This document shows, in pieces, positions 11,428-22,950 of a stretch of DNA of 64,000 nt; positions within the stretch are counted from its first letter, which is position 1; each line of letters begins with the position of its first letter. The notes under the pieces were generated by a model. That model saw only the letters and a program-made list of their open reading frames with translations. It was not told the DNA's origin and searched no databases. This DNA comes from Isoetes taiwanensis. Lineage: Eukaryota > Streptophyta > Lycopodiopsida > Isoetales > Isoetaceae. A program made the translations under genes and the position numbers. The stretch spans positions 5,586,209 through 5,650,208 of the forward strand of contig JAJEKV010000036.1 of the NCBI GenBank assembly GCA_021234155.1, in the 5' to 3' direction.

Positions 11428-12262
11428 GCCCCCAAAAATATCTCTTTCCTAAGATTTGGGCGTAGGTGGGCCGGAAAGAGGGGGATTTCGAATTTTTTTT
11501 TCTCTATGGTCTGACGGTTTTTTTTTTTTTTTTTTTTTTTTTTGGTATTTGCTCTGCATGGTCAGAAATAGCAGCTCTTGGCTTCAAGGGGGCTGCTAAG
11601 AACAGCCCAATGCAGGCGCCCGGACAGCTGGAGCCGCGTACAAATGGTGCCTATGCCCAAATCTGTCTGCGTTGGCATCTTTGATGGCTTCTTGCTGGAA
11701 ACTCTTCTCTGATCATGTAGAAGCCCCTTTTGCTTGCCGCTTTTGCCATGAACATTTTTGTTTAGCAAGCAGAGAATGAGGAATGGTAGCCGAGAGGTTT
11801 CATTGCTCTATGGTTGCTTTGCTTCCATTTCCGTTGTAGCAAGCAGAGAATGAGCAATGGTTTGGCCCTTTATATCATCTTTGGCACTTCCTTCCACTGG
11901 GCTTTGGATTTGGGAGAACACTTTTCATCCCTGGTGCTTGTTACCAGATATCCGACCTTGGTTTAGGTCTGGTAGATTGTGCACCTTCAGGTAGATTGTG
12001 CTCTAACAGATTGTGCAGCTTCTGCCAGCTTCTGGTCTGTTACCAAAAACAGTTTCTTGCCTTGCAATGGTTCATGGCACTGTATTTCCCATTCGCAAAT
12101 GTATTTTTATACGTGTATATGGCGTATGGAGAGCGTTGTGTTATGCGGGGGTGTGAGGCGTAAAATCCCTTGCCCTTGATTTAGCATATTCTCATGATTA
12201 TGCCTCCATCCAATGCACAAAAAAAAACATTAACACATGGAGCCATTATAACACATGGTTAA
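11428..12262 (+). repeat. unknown dispersed element, copy 2 (inverted relative to 2118-3081)
   Basis: Matches the reverse complement of copy 1 apart from an internal deletion of about 95 bp near 11690 and a T-tract expansion at about 11519-11542. Short frames (for example 11466-11684) are not shared with copy 1, which argues against protein coding. Confidence 0.75.
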
Positions 12263-12367
12263 CACATGATTTGAATATATTATGCTAGTCTTGCTCTATT
12301 TCGAAATCAGAGTGGTCATATTGCTCTCAAAGAGGCACATGTATAAAAATAGCCGCCAAAATGTCTC

Positions 12368-12490
12368 AAGAGCAAGCATTCAAGTTTGACCTCTAAGGAA
12401 CAATCAAACAAAAAATATGAAAATGTTTTAAGACCAAGCATTCAAGTTTGAGGTCAATTGAACAATCAAACAAAAAGCATGAGAACACAC
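12368..12490. repeat. imperfect 62-bp tandem duplication upstream of the PPR gene
   Basis: Units begin at 12368 and 12430 and share CAAGCATTCAAGTTTGA and GAACAATCAAACAAAAA. The array ends about 90 bp before the proposed first ATG of the PPR gene, so it lies in the likely promoter or leader. Confidence 0.7.
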
Positions 12491-12578
12491 TCTCTACCCA
12501 CCAAAGGGCAACCCCTCTTGCACCTTGTTCTTATTAACATTTTATTTCGAGATTCAGAGATTCTGCATTGGTTTTAGT

Positions 12579-14716
12579 ATGGCGATGGCCCGACGTCTCT
12601 TGAGCAGAGTATGAAAGCCCTTACTTCTTTTCTTCCTTAGCTCCTGTGATGCCTCAACTTAAAATGCAGTTTGTTTTTTATTTCAGGAATCAAGCAGGTA
12701 ACTGGATTTTTGTTGATCTTTCATAATGTTCATTCGCGGATTAATTTGCTTGTCATCGCTAGGAATTTGGATAATCTGGACAAATTATGCGAGGAAGGAC
12801 GCCTGGTGGAAGCATTGGACGTCATGGAGCAGCAAGGTATGGGTATAACCAGAAATAATGTTTACTCCATTTTAAAGTTGAGCTGCAAAATGAAAGAAGG
12901 AAATTATGGCAGAAGAACTCAATTCCTTATGGCGCAAAGTGGCCTTGACTCAATTTCCGTTTTGGATGACCACCTCATTCGCCTGTTTGGAGCATGTGGA
13001 AGTATTGTTGAGGCAAACTCTGCCTTTACTAAGGTCCTACAAACCACAATTTATACGTGGAGTGCCATTGTTTTGGCCAATGTGGACCTTGGACAGGCTG
13101 AGGCTGCAGTTGAACTTTATTGCAGAATGAAACAATCAGATAGTGAGAATGACCAGCATATTTATGTTTCTGCCCTAAAAGCATGCTCTTCAGCGTCAGA
13201 TCTTTGCCAGGGAAGACTTGTGCATAATCAAATCATTTGCAGTGCACAATCTCCTAATGTTTTTGTGACAAGTACTTTGGTGGATGTGTATGCAAAATGC
13301 GGCGACTTGGAAAAGGCAATTAGACTCTTTGAGAATTCTCCAGTCCATAATGTGGTTTTGTGGGGAGTCATGATTTCTGGGTATGTCCATAATAGATGTG
13401 GCCTTCTTGCTCTAGATTGTTACGAGAAGATGAATCAGGTGGGAATAGAACCTGATGTGGTTACATTTATGAGCGTTCTAAAGGCATGTGCTAGTGTTCG
13501 CATGCTGGAAAGGGGCAGGTGCATCCACTCATGTATAACAGAAACTCAGTTTCATTTCCATGCCTATATTGGGAACGCTCTGGTAGATATGTATGCTAAA
13601 TGTGGGAGCTTGGAGGAGGCATGCAAAGTTTTTGAAGAGTTGCCAAATCGGAATGCAGTATCATGGAATGCCATAATTGCAGGACTTGCCCAAAGAGGTG
13701 AAGACATAATTGCCTTAGCATATTTTGATCAGATGCTGCAAGAAGGGATGAGTCCAGATGAGATTACGTTTTCAAGCATCTTAAAAGCATGTGCCAGCAT
13801 TAGGGCCATTGAAAGAGGCAGGTACATTCATGAGTATGTGATGGGATCCAAGTTTCAAGCTGCTGTTTTTGTGGGTAGCACATTGGTGGACATGTATGCA
13901 AAATGTGGGAGATTAAGTGAGGCTTTGGCAGTCTTTGACAATTTAGAAAATCGAGATGTGGTCACTTGGGGTGCAATGATCAGTGGACATGCTGAATACG
14001 GCGACATCCTTTCTCCCGTAGACTGTTTTGACAGCATGCAGAAGGCAGGGATAATGCCAGACACAGTAATATTTCTTGCCATTTTGAAAGCATTCAGCAG
14101 CGCTGGGGCCATGGATAGAGCAAGGCATATTCATGAGCAAATTATCAAGAAGGGTTTTCAGTTTGATGCAACAGTAGCAAATGCTCTTGTGGACATGTAT
14201 GCAAAACGTGGTTGCTTGGAAGAGGCACATGAAGTCTTTCAGACATTGCCAATGCGGGATGCTGGATTGTGGAATACAATCATTTCTGGGTATGTCCAGC
14301 ATGGTGACACCTTCCATGCTTTAGAATGCTTTGGGAAAATGCAGGACGAAAGATTGAGGCCAGATGCAGCTATATTTACTGCTGTATTAAATGCGTGCAC
14401 TCATGCAGGCTTTGTGGAGGAAGGCCGCGAATATTTTCATTTGATGAGGCAATTGTATATGATAGAACCAGATATGTACCATTGCAATTGCATGGTTGAC
14501 CTTTTTGCCCGCACGGGATACTTTAGAGAAGCCGAAGATATATTATGCTCTACCATGCAACCTAATATCATTGGCTGGACAAGCCTTCTTAGTGCATGCA
14601 GGATGCATTCTAATATGGAGCTGGGTGGAAGGTGTTTCAAAGAAATCATTGGTATAGATCTCTCTTCTTCTGCACCGTACCTTATTATGTCAGGCATCTA
14701 TGCCTATGCTATGTAG
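12579..14716 (+). CDS. PLS-class pentatricopeptide repeat protein, truncated in the E domain
   Basis: Encodes a PPR protein of about 682 residues, expected to bind organellar RNA. The body is a run of alternating P, L and S repeats with recurring phrases such as LVDMYAKCG, VVTWGAMISG and EPDVVTFMSVLKACA, about five P-L-S triplets. It ends with an E1-like motif (WTSLLSACRMHSN through APYLIMSGIYAYAM). The open body frame has no ATG near its start. I therefore propose a small first exon, ATG at 12579 (MAMARRLLSR, ending at 12608 before GTATGA), joined to the AG at 12696-12697; the joined frame is open and the Arg-rich start resembles an organelle transit peptide. The stronger-looking acceptor at 12685-12686 would be out of frame. 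The TAG at 14714 falls where an E-type PPR would read MWEKADL, so the last codon may be a Trp-to-stop change, leaving no E2 or DYW domain. Confidence 0.8.
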
Positions 14717-16388
14717 GAAAAGGCTGACCTGGCATTGATAGCAAATGAAAATGCAATACATATTTTGTCATAACAGAGAGAGGTTTGTTTTAATCACTTC
14801 ACCAACACCATTGGATGATGTTATGACCATGAAACAAATCTCCAAGTTCTCATGTGTGCCCACTCCAGAATGAATTTTAGCTGATTGTACAATGAATGAG
14901 AAATTCAACATCTGGAGTGTTGTCTAAATTGCCAGGGTTGGACTGGTTTAGAGAAAATGAGATTGATAAGGAAGGTGATGAAAATGTCAAGAGACTAAAA
15001 CGAAGAAGGATACCTTATTGATATAAGAAGAGATTGATAAAAAAGAAATTTATTGATATAAATTTCAAGAGACTAAGAAGAAGAAGAATACCTTATTGAC
15101 ATAATTGGAATCCAAGCAATTTTGTGAAGATGGGGGAATAATCATGAAATTGAGATGTGGTCTGGGTTGCTGTGACCAGGTGGAACATATCCACGTCCTT
15201 TTGGGCATAGACTATGCAGAAGGCAGTAATCATGAAATTGAGATGTGGCCTGAGTTGCTGTGACCAGGTGGAACATATCCACGTCCTTTTGGGCATAGAC
15301 TATGCAGAAGGCAGGGATCATTAGAGTTCATGCAGCAAAGAAAATGCAACTTACGGACATGTGTGTAGAAAATGGTTGTTTAGAAGAGTATGTGTCAAAG
15401 TCTTGTTACATTACCTATTCTTGAATTACTGGATACGCCCACTCCTTTTTAATATCCCTCTCCCTTGTAGCATGCGGAATACCTCCTTGTTTAAGAGGGA
15501 GATTAGGGGCCATTTGGAGTTCTGTTACTTGTATAAGCTGGAGAAGGTGGAGAAGAGTTCAAACAATGAGACAGATGTGTAAAGAGTTACGAACAGCAAG
15601 TGCAATCAAGCCAGCAAGTGCAATCAAGCTAAGTCCACACAGGACCGCGAGAGGAATATGGCCACAATTCACAGGGACAGGAGAAATGGTGGAATAACTC
15701 GCCACCCTACTTTGAACTCAAACCAATCTGAACTCCTCACCGAGCGGAGAGCTGATTCACAAGAGGAACATATCTCTAAGCATCCTGATCTCGAGATTCA
15801 TGAGATCCAGTTGTAACTACCTCTCTTATATAGGAGAAATAAAGCCATCTCTACTTTCACCTTTCCTAAGAGTCTAAGACCCTTCATCCAAAAGGTCGCT
15901 TGGCATATAATGCTTCTGAAGTCGAGTGTCTCCCATGTTTATACTTTTTGGAATAGAGTATATGTCCTTCCAAAGTGACACTATGTAGAGGCAAGGACCT
16001 TGTTTCTTGGAAGATTTGGGTACAGAACTATGAACTTGACTCCAAGAGCTCGAGTCAGAAAGACTTTCTGGACCCGTTCCATTTTTTTTTTAAATGACAA
16101 GGGATATACTAGCCTCCGTATGAACAATTGGTTCCATCAAAATTTGAACAAGTGTGCCTTGTAGGAACAATCATAGAGCTCCACTTTGTGGCAATTGTTC
16201 GACAGGCATGACTCCCCGTTGAATACATGCGCCCGCCCCAGTATGTGGTGGCAGTGAGGGTGCTTTCCCATGGGTTCGACCTAGATTGCCGGACCTGGAT
16301 TGCCGTACCCAGGTCTTGACCTGGGCAAAAAAGAATTGCGGACTGATTACTTTTCGTTAAGGTCGAAAACCTGAACCAAGCACGGCTG
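14717..16388. other. non-coding stretch with tandem duplications and an LTR-like patch
   Basis: No gene is recognised. Imperfect direct repeats occur near 14990-15028 and 15065-15102, plus the 88-bp duplication listed separately. At about 15822-15845 a TATATAGG lies just before AATAAA, a spacing seen in short LTRs, but no matching second LTR was found. Near 16257-16274 there is GGGTGCTTTCCCATGGG, whose reverse complement recurs near 16502-16519. Confidence 0.4.
15139..15314. repeat. 88-bp near-perfect tandem duplication
   Basis: Unit 1 (15139-15226) and unit 2 (15227-15314) differ at only about two positions, so the duplication is recent. Confidence 0.95.
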
Positions 16389-16497
16389 GATCTTCATAGG
16401 ATCTTGGCGTCTGGATGCCTGGCTAGAAAAAAATTCAAGGTCAGATCTTCATGGGAACATGGCATCTATATGCTTGGCCAAGAAAAATCTCAAGGTT
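16389..16497. repeat. imperfect tandem duplication, about 53 bp unit
   Basis: The two units share GATCTTCAT, GGCRTCT, GCYTGGC and AGAAAAA...TCAAGG in the same order. The second unit overlaps the 3' end of the LINE fragment. Confidence 0.65.
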
Positions 16498-16830
16498 TTG
16501 GGCCCATGGGAAAGCACCCTGGCTTCTATTCCCAGATATTTGTATCCTCTCCCTAAACTCAGTATTAAAAGCATTTACAAAATCCACGAAGCAGCAGCAA
16601 TACAGATAATGTCGTTTGTTTCTGTTATCCTCTAGTAGGGTGCGCAATATAAAAATGTGATCAATAGTTAAATGCTTGGGTCTAAAACTTGCCTGTCTAA
16701 GTGGGAGTAAAGCTAAACATTGAGTTTAACTTTCGTAAGTTGTGATTGGGCTTTACATAAACCCCTCTATAAGTGAATCGATAAAAAGCCATTGCGATAA
16801 ATTCCTTACATCTCTAAGAAATTCCTTGTA
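16441..16830 (-). pseudogene. short LINE reverse transcriptase fragment
   Basis: On the minus strand the frame includes HLTIDHIFILRTLLEDN and CCFVDFVNAFNTEF, the RT motif A region (FVDF) of a LINE. It then jumps to a GYKYLGIE-like piece in another frame, implying an internal deletion that removed the YADD region. The A-motif text resembles the LINE at 33.9-36.0 kb (DHIFTLRALIED, CCFVDFAKAF), so it is a related but diverged copy. Confidence 0.75.
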
Positions 16831-17840
16831 TCTCTAGCTAACCTTCTTAGCTATTAAATGAATATGATTAGATACTATTTTCAAAGAGTAATATCTCTAG
16901 CTTCTTTTGTTGCAGTATATGCATTGCCCATGATTATTTGGAGGGAAAAGCTGTTACGGCTAGAAGGTTGTGAGTGACTCTTTCGCATGGATACTGGTTG
17001 TGATGAGAATCTTGTTGGTACAGTTGCAACCCAGGTGAAATCACTACTTCATTCTTCCCCATTATCGGAGTTGTCTAACACACATGGGAGCGGTGGAAAG
17101 CATAGGCAGACTCATTTTCATTTTTCCACTGAAATGGATGGACAAAGGGATATACTGAGCTCGTCAATGAAGATTATCTCAAGAGTTCCAAATTGTGGAG
17201 AAGATTCGGAATCTCATTAGTTTTGGAGTATGGTTCTAAAAAATTATGGAGAACTTAATCATGGGATCCGGTCACTATACAAAGTATTTTTTACTTTTTG
17301 AGATTGTTTAAATGCCTTTTAAGTTTTACATCAAATGCCTAATTAAGATTGTTCAAATGCCCTTAAGTTTAATGCTAATTTCTTCAATGCACTTGAAACC
17401 AATAACGTTTTAAGATCAAATTCTTTAAACTTCACCAAACATTGATGCCAAAATCGAAGCAAATCGCTTCTTTTAATTGGAGCAAATTGCTCAGATTGAA
17501 TGCGGCTGCCTTGTGTTCCTTAAAGAAATGCAAATAGAAATAGTCGCCTTCGCCATCAACATACGAAGAAATTGTGGGCATTTGGTAAATCTGAATTTGC
17601 ACAAAGGCATATAAGTTGACCAAGAGCATTCTATGAGGCAACAAATTTCTAGAGGATATTCTTCTATGAAACCCTCTAAGCCCTCTTCAGAAAAAACCCT
17701 TCCAATAGAAATCCCCTCCTATGAAATTAGTGGAACTTGGATGTATTTTGTGACATTCGTCAAAAGATAAGGGTATCTTGGAGTCATTATAAATTTCTGC
17801 TAAAATCCACTCATATCTCAAAATACAAAGTATTTTATAA
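16831..17840. other. intergenic, nothing recognised
   Basis: AT-rich. Small frames (for example 16987-17220) have no family features. Confidence 0.45.
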
Positions 17841-17969
17841 CTTTTTCTTTTTCTTTTTCTTTTTCTTTTTCTTTTTCTTTTTCTTTTTCTTTTTCTTTTT
17901 CTTTTTCTTTTTCTTTTTCTTTTTCTTTTTCTTTTTCTTTTTCTTTTTCTTTTTCTTTTCTTTTTCTTT
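17841..17969. repeat. (CTTTTT)n microsatellite, about 21 units
   Basis: An almost uninterrupted hexanucleotide array, with a short echo at 18001-18022. It makes artificial poly-Phe and poly-Lys frames on the two strands. Confidence 0.97.
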
Positions 17970-18276
17970 GGGGTTTTGGAATTTGCTTTTTTTCAATGAA
18001 TTTTCTTTTTCTTTTTCTTTTTGGGTTTTTTGGGTAAAAAGGGTAACATTATGGAAGGTAGGGAATTTGATGGAATAAATTTTTTGAAGATGAATGTCAA
18101 ACCATGTGGAGGGAATTAAATGCAAGCAATCAAGAGTCCAACATAGAATTCCCCAGGCTAACATTATAAACAAGATAGTTTTGAGAATTATGGTTTGATG
18201 GTTTGTTTCCAAAAGAAGAGCTTCATGCTTTGTTGTCAAAACTCTTCCAATAGATTGCTTCAAAGGTAGGCAGCAT
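17970..18276. other. spacer between microsatellite and gypsy relic
   Basis: Contains the microsatellite echo, then AT-rich sequence without recognisable coding content. Confidence 0.4.
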
Positions 18277-20704
18277 TTATCCTAACACTACCTCAAATAT
18301 GGCAGAATACAAAGCTTTGATAGCAGGTCGAAGCAAAGAATTTGAGTATTAATGAAATTGTTATCTTTGGAGATTCTCAACTTGTTTGCAGGCAAATATT
18401 GGGAGAATATCAAGCCAAGAATGAAGACATGATTCTGCTCAGAAATCAAGCCATGGAAGAATTAAAGAATTTCAAAACTTAGAAGCTCTGTCATGTGCCA
18501 AGGGAGCAGAATGGTGATGCACTCTGCAGAAATGTTCTTCTTGAACACTTGGCTGAAGTAGCAATTTAGGAGGAGGAGCTAGAAAAAAAAGACCTGCAAC
18601 AACTCTATCCTATTCTGGTAATCATTGCTAGTGAAGAAAAGCAGAAAAGGGGGAGTCAGCTTGAATCCAAAAAAATGTGTTTTCTTGTCTTCAAGAGGAG
18701 AACTGCTCGGACATGTGGTGTCTACAAAAGGCATACATATTGCTGAGACAAAGGTTGAGGCTTTGAAAAAGTTGGCACCTCCCAAGACACTCAAACAGGT
18801 AAAAAGTTTCATGGGGATGACCAGTTTCTTAAGAATGTATGCCCCCCCACTTCTCACACACTATGAATCCAATTTCTAACCTCACAAAGGTTGGAAAATT
18901 TTCCAAAAATGAGAGCAAGCACATTCTGATTAATTGGAATGAAGAGTGCTAGGAGTCTTTTGACAAAATCATCAATGCCATTTGTAACTCCATCCTGCTA
19001 AAACCTCCTGATCTAGAAAAACCTTTTAAAGCTTATATCAGTGTCACTAAAAGGGCAATTGGTCTTGCTTTGCTGCAAGAGGATCATGTGATTGCCTTTG
19101 CAAGCAAAATGTGGTCAGATACTGAGCTAGGATATCCCAGACTAGAAAAAAGTGCAGCAGCTCTAATGTTTCTGATAGAGAGGCAGGGACATTTGCTACA
19201 AAACAGCCAAGTCCAGGTCTTTATAAGGCAAAATCCTTTGTCACTCCTTTTTGCTAAAAAGCAACCCAAAGCAAAATTGTGCAGGTGGGCCTGCAAAGTC
19301 CAAACCTATAATATCACTGTCAAAGTGGTCAATCTAGTGGAAAATCCCAGTTCATATTTGCCTTATGTTCTGTTTGAGCACGAGGATCAAGATGGTTTGT
19401 GTAATGATGATCTTGTTACTGACTTGGTTGCTTTTGATGCAAAAGATTTAGACTGGCAGTGTGAGATCAGAGGATACCTTGAGAACAATGAAGTGCCAAA
19501 GAATTTGAGCAGCAGTCAAGAAAGGAGATTTAAAGATAAATGCAAAAAGTTCAGGCTCGTTGAAAATGTATTGTGCAAGATTGACAAGGAAGGAGTATTA
19601 CTGAGGTGTGTAGATGAGGAAGAGGCTAGAATGATCATTGAAGCATGTCATGAAGGAATATGTGGAGGACATTTTGCTGCTGACACAACTGCAAAGAAAA
19701 TCTTGAGGTCAGGATATTTTTGGCCTACTCTTTTCAAGGATTGTTATAATGCTATAAAATGTTGCCATAAATGCCAAATCTTTGGTAAAAGAACTCTACA
19801 GCCAGCTCCCCTCACTGCTATAACCTCCCCTGGACCTTTTCAAACATGGGGACTAGATTTCATAGGTCCAATAGATCCACCCTCTTCAGCTCAACACCAA
19901 TTTATACTTGTGGCCACAGATTATTTCACTAAGTGGGCTGAAGCAATTCCCTTGAGAGAAGCAAATGCCTATGCTACTACAAGATTTCTCTATGAAAACA
20001 TTTGTGCCAGGTTTGGAATTTCCTTTTAAAATTATCTCTGATAGAGGAAGTCGGTTTATCAATCAAACAATCACACTCTTACTAGCCACTTTAAAGGACA
20101 AACACACCAAGAGCTCGCCCTATTATCCTCAAGGCAATGGTCAAGCAGAGTCAATCAACAAGGTTCTCAAATCAATCCTGAAAAAGACTATCAGCATATC
20201 AAAGAAAGATTGGCACCTAAAACTCCATGATGCACTTTGGGCCTATAGAACCACAATCAAAGCATCCACAAGACATACTCCTTTTAGTTTGGTTTATGGC
20301 ATAGAGTCAATAGTGCCTATTGAATTGGAACTTCCTTCACTTAGACTGGCATACCAAATAAATTTAGAAATGGATGAGGCACTAAAGGAAAGATGTGTGA
20401 GATTGATGCAGCTTGAAGAACACAGGTATGAAGCAGAGAATGTTGTTATGATGAAGAAGGCCAAAGACATTGCAGCTTTCAAAGCAACTCATAAACTCCA
20501 AAGTACTCTAAAAACAGGTGAGTTAGTTTTGAAATGGAATAAAGCAAGGGAAGAGATGGCATCCAAATTTGAAAATCTCTAGGAAGGGCCTTTTGAGGTC
20601 ATTAGTGTAGCAAGAAAAGATTCTTACTGGTTGAGAGATGTGTCTGATGGCAGAGAATTATTGAATCCCATTAACATTCTGCATTTGAAAAGGTATTGGC
20701 AATA
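18277..20704 (+). pseudogene. decayed Ty3/gypsy pol: extra RNase H, RT end, degenerate RNase H, integrase
   Basis: Domain order read directly: (1) 18277-18570, an extra plant/archaeal-type RNase H (TSNMAEYKAL, VIFGDSQLVC, HVPREQNGDALC) with a frameshift and two stops; (2) 18640-18860, only the end of reverse transcriptase (SLNPKKC, LLGHVVSTKG, MTSFLRMY); (3) about 18990-19330, a native-type RNase H whose expected acidic positions are lost (YISVTKRAIG, FIRQNP); (4) 19330-20582, integrase with a zinc-binding H...H...CHKC region, GLDFIG, ISDRGSRF and GQAESIN (D35E spacing intact), broken by a frameshift near 20020; (5) a tail to 20704 after a TAG at 20580. Compared with the intact copy at 60.5 kb, about 780 bp of RT is deleted. 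LTRs not identified. Confidence 0.85.
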
Positions 20705-21529
20705 ACATGTTGCTCTGAGCTTGTTCAATTAAGAAGCACTTATAATCAGTTAGGTAGGTTTAGTTTGATTTGTTTGAATATTACATCAAAAAAAGTAAAA
20801 AGGAAAAATAAGAAGAAAAGGAGAAAAAAAGGAAATAAAGAAAAAGACAAAAAACAATGTAGTAGTTTCATGTGTTGAGTTTTGGCTTTCAGATTTCAAG
20901 CTTTGAAACTGATCAATCCTTTTAGTTTATTCCAGTGTTGCAAAAGCAAAAGTCTGTACAGGTTCTGATCGAGTTGAGATCCAAATCAAGTGCTAAGATT
21001 GGCTAAACTATGGATTCCATGCAGGAGCATCTGGATTTTATAGTCATCCATCTCATCTTTCATTCATCACACTATATACCATCACCCATAGTTGCTGCCA
21101 CTCCCTTCATAACAACAACTTATTTGAACTAACAGATTTTATTTCCACACGCAGGTGCATTCTAATACATACATTCCATATTCATCTGCTGAAGAGTGGT
21201 CCTATATGTGGATCTCATTATATTTGTGGAGTGTAAGTGTCCATCAAACTAATTCAACAATCTAAACTTGTACTTTTAAAAGGTTGAACGACAACGTAAG
21301 AGAACATTATATAAAAGCTTCATGCTATATCATGCGAGTCTTTTATAAATTAAAAGAAGTGAAGCCAATTCTATACAAATGATATTATCATAGCATGACT
21401 TTGTCAAGCTTAAAGCGTTTAGGTTCTTTATTGTTTTAAGTTATAGCTCATGCCGTATGGCATAATTACAGTTTGAAGCAAGCAACTATGATACATATAC
21501 AATGCCTTCATAAATCTAGAAGAATAAGA
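20705..21529. other. flank of the gypsy relic, no gene
   Basis: A purine-rich A/G stretch (about 20790-20860) follows the pol end, as often seen before a 3' LTR, but no LTR pair could be matched. The rest is AT-rich and unassigned. Confidence 0.4.
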
Positions 21530-22950
21530 ATAAGAATAAGAATAGTTTTTTATCGTCCACTGAGACCAATCGGCCTATGGGACCCAGAAGGAGCGCAACA
21601 AGCTTATTACTGTCCGGGTTAAAAACCCCGCCCCGAAGGGTTTTCGAGGGAAAAACCGTGGCAGTAATAAGAATGCTGTCAAACTGTACAAGTATACATC
21701 ATCATGAAATAAATGTGTATGTACATGTCAAGCGCGTGCCCGAGGACATAGCTGATCTCGCATGTCCATGACCTCCTGAAGGTATGATCCTAGCACCCGT
21801 ACGGATGCCGTGCTCAATGTCACATGTAGCGGCCGGGCCGGCCCGACCAACTCAAAGATATAAGCCGTCCGGATTTGATCATATCTTTGGGCAACTTTGA
21901 AGGGTATGAGATTCATCCTCAATGACTCCCATTTGGCAAAGATTGACAGAGCTCATGTCCCGACATGGCTCACCAATCCATCCGCCTGTCTCAATTGAAG
22001 ATGATGTGCCTGCGTGCGAATGGAGGCAATGAGTCCGCGGTCTTTTCATGGGCAAGTGGGTGCGCAGGTAGCATTGTGGGCCTCGTTCCAATGTGGGATT
22101 TATGTGGCGTTGGTAGTGTCTTTGTCTTGACTTTTTCAAGGGCGCTTGGCATCCCAAAGCTTGCCGATGAAGCAAACGCCAAGATATTGCCTTAAGCTAT
22201 GGCGATCGCCTCTGTTTGCACATGTATGCATCTCGTGCTCCCGCGCATTCCATCTAGCCATCCATTGAGCTCTCTTTTCCCTCCAAAGAAGGGCCTTGAG
22301 GTATTTGGGGCCCCATTGCCATGATATAAGCTAGTTTAGGGAGACGAGCATCGTCCATATTGACCACCTTCTCGAAAAATATACAATGTGACGATCAAGG
22401 GGCCCTCCAAGAGGCAAGAATCTCTGTCTCCCCGTAGAATTTGATATGGGACTGTGGACATCACCCCTAGTGCTCGTACCAAGAAGGCTTTCTGCACCTA
22501 CTCCAAGTCATTCCAAGTAGCGAGGGATACTAGTGGGCCCCATACTTCAACCTCGTATAAAAGGACAGGCTCCACTAAGACCTTGAACAGGTGTGACTGA
22601 TGGGTCCAATCATATAACTCCGCTCTATGACTATTGTTTTGCATTGCATATAGTGCCTTCCAGCCCGCCGTAACTCGTAGCCGTATGGATGTGTCCCAGT
22701 GCATAGTAGAAGGAAACTCCACTCCCAAATATTTGTATGTGGATGCTACTTCCACATTCTGCCCTCGGTAACTGAAGGAGGGGACCCTCGGCTGTCGTGA
22801 AGATGATATGAAAACCACCTTAGTCTTGGCCAAGTTGACGCGCATATCAGTCGCTTGACAAAATGTGTCCAGGGCATCGAGATGTCGTTGCATGTCTGCT
22901 GGTGTGTAAGGTAGGAGGTCCACATCATTAACATATATTAACTGCTTGAT
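21530..22950 (-). pseudogene. LINE 3' portion, same family as the 33.9-36.0 kb copy
   Basis: Reading from the minus-strand 5' side: the RT catalytic box is degraded (YVND in place of YADD near 22930), followed by RVNLAKTKVV, TYKYLGVEFPS and GWKALYAM. A C-terminal zinc-like piece (LCQMGVIEDESHTLQSCP) lies near 21900-21970. The 3' end shows the family stem-loop (21623-21643) and the conserved GGTCTCAGTGGACGATAAAAAA ending broken into a TTATTC-type tandem repeat (about 21520-21545). It is 5'-truncated near 22950. Confidence 0.85.

Noticed and set aside
12906-14697. Alternative frames inside the PPR gene on both strands
   Set aside because: Shadows of the repeat-rich coding sequence.
15822-15845. 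Solo LTR suggested by TATATAGG followed by AATAAA
   Set aside because: No terminal TG...CA pair or target duplication could be placed, so it was only noted in the spacer entry.
17737-18263. Long frames coding for poly-Phe (plus) and poly-Lys (minus)
   Set aside because: They are translations of the CTTTTT microsatellite with no other coding signal.
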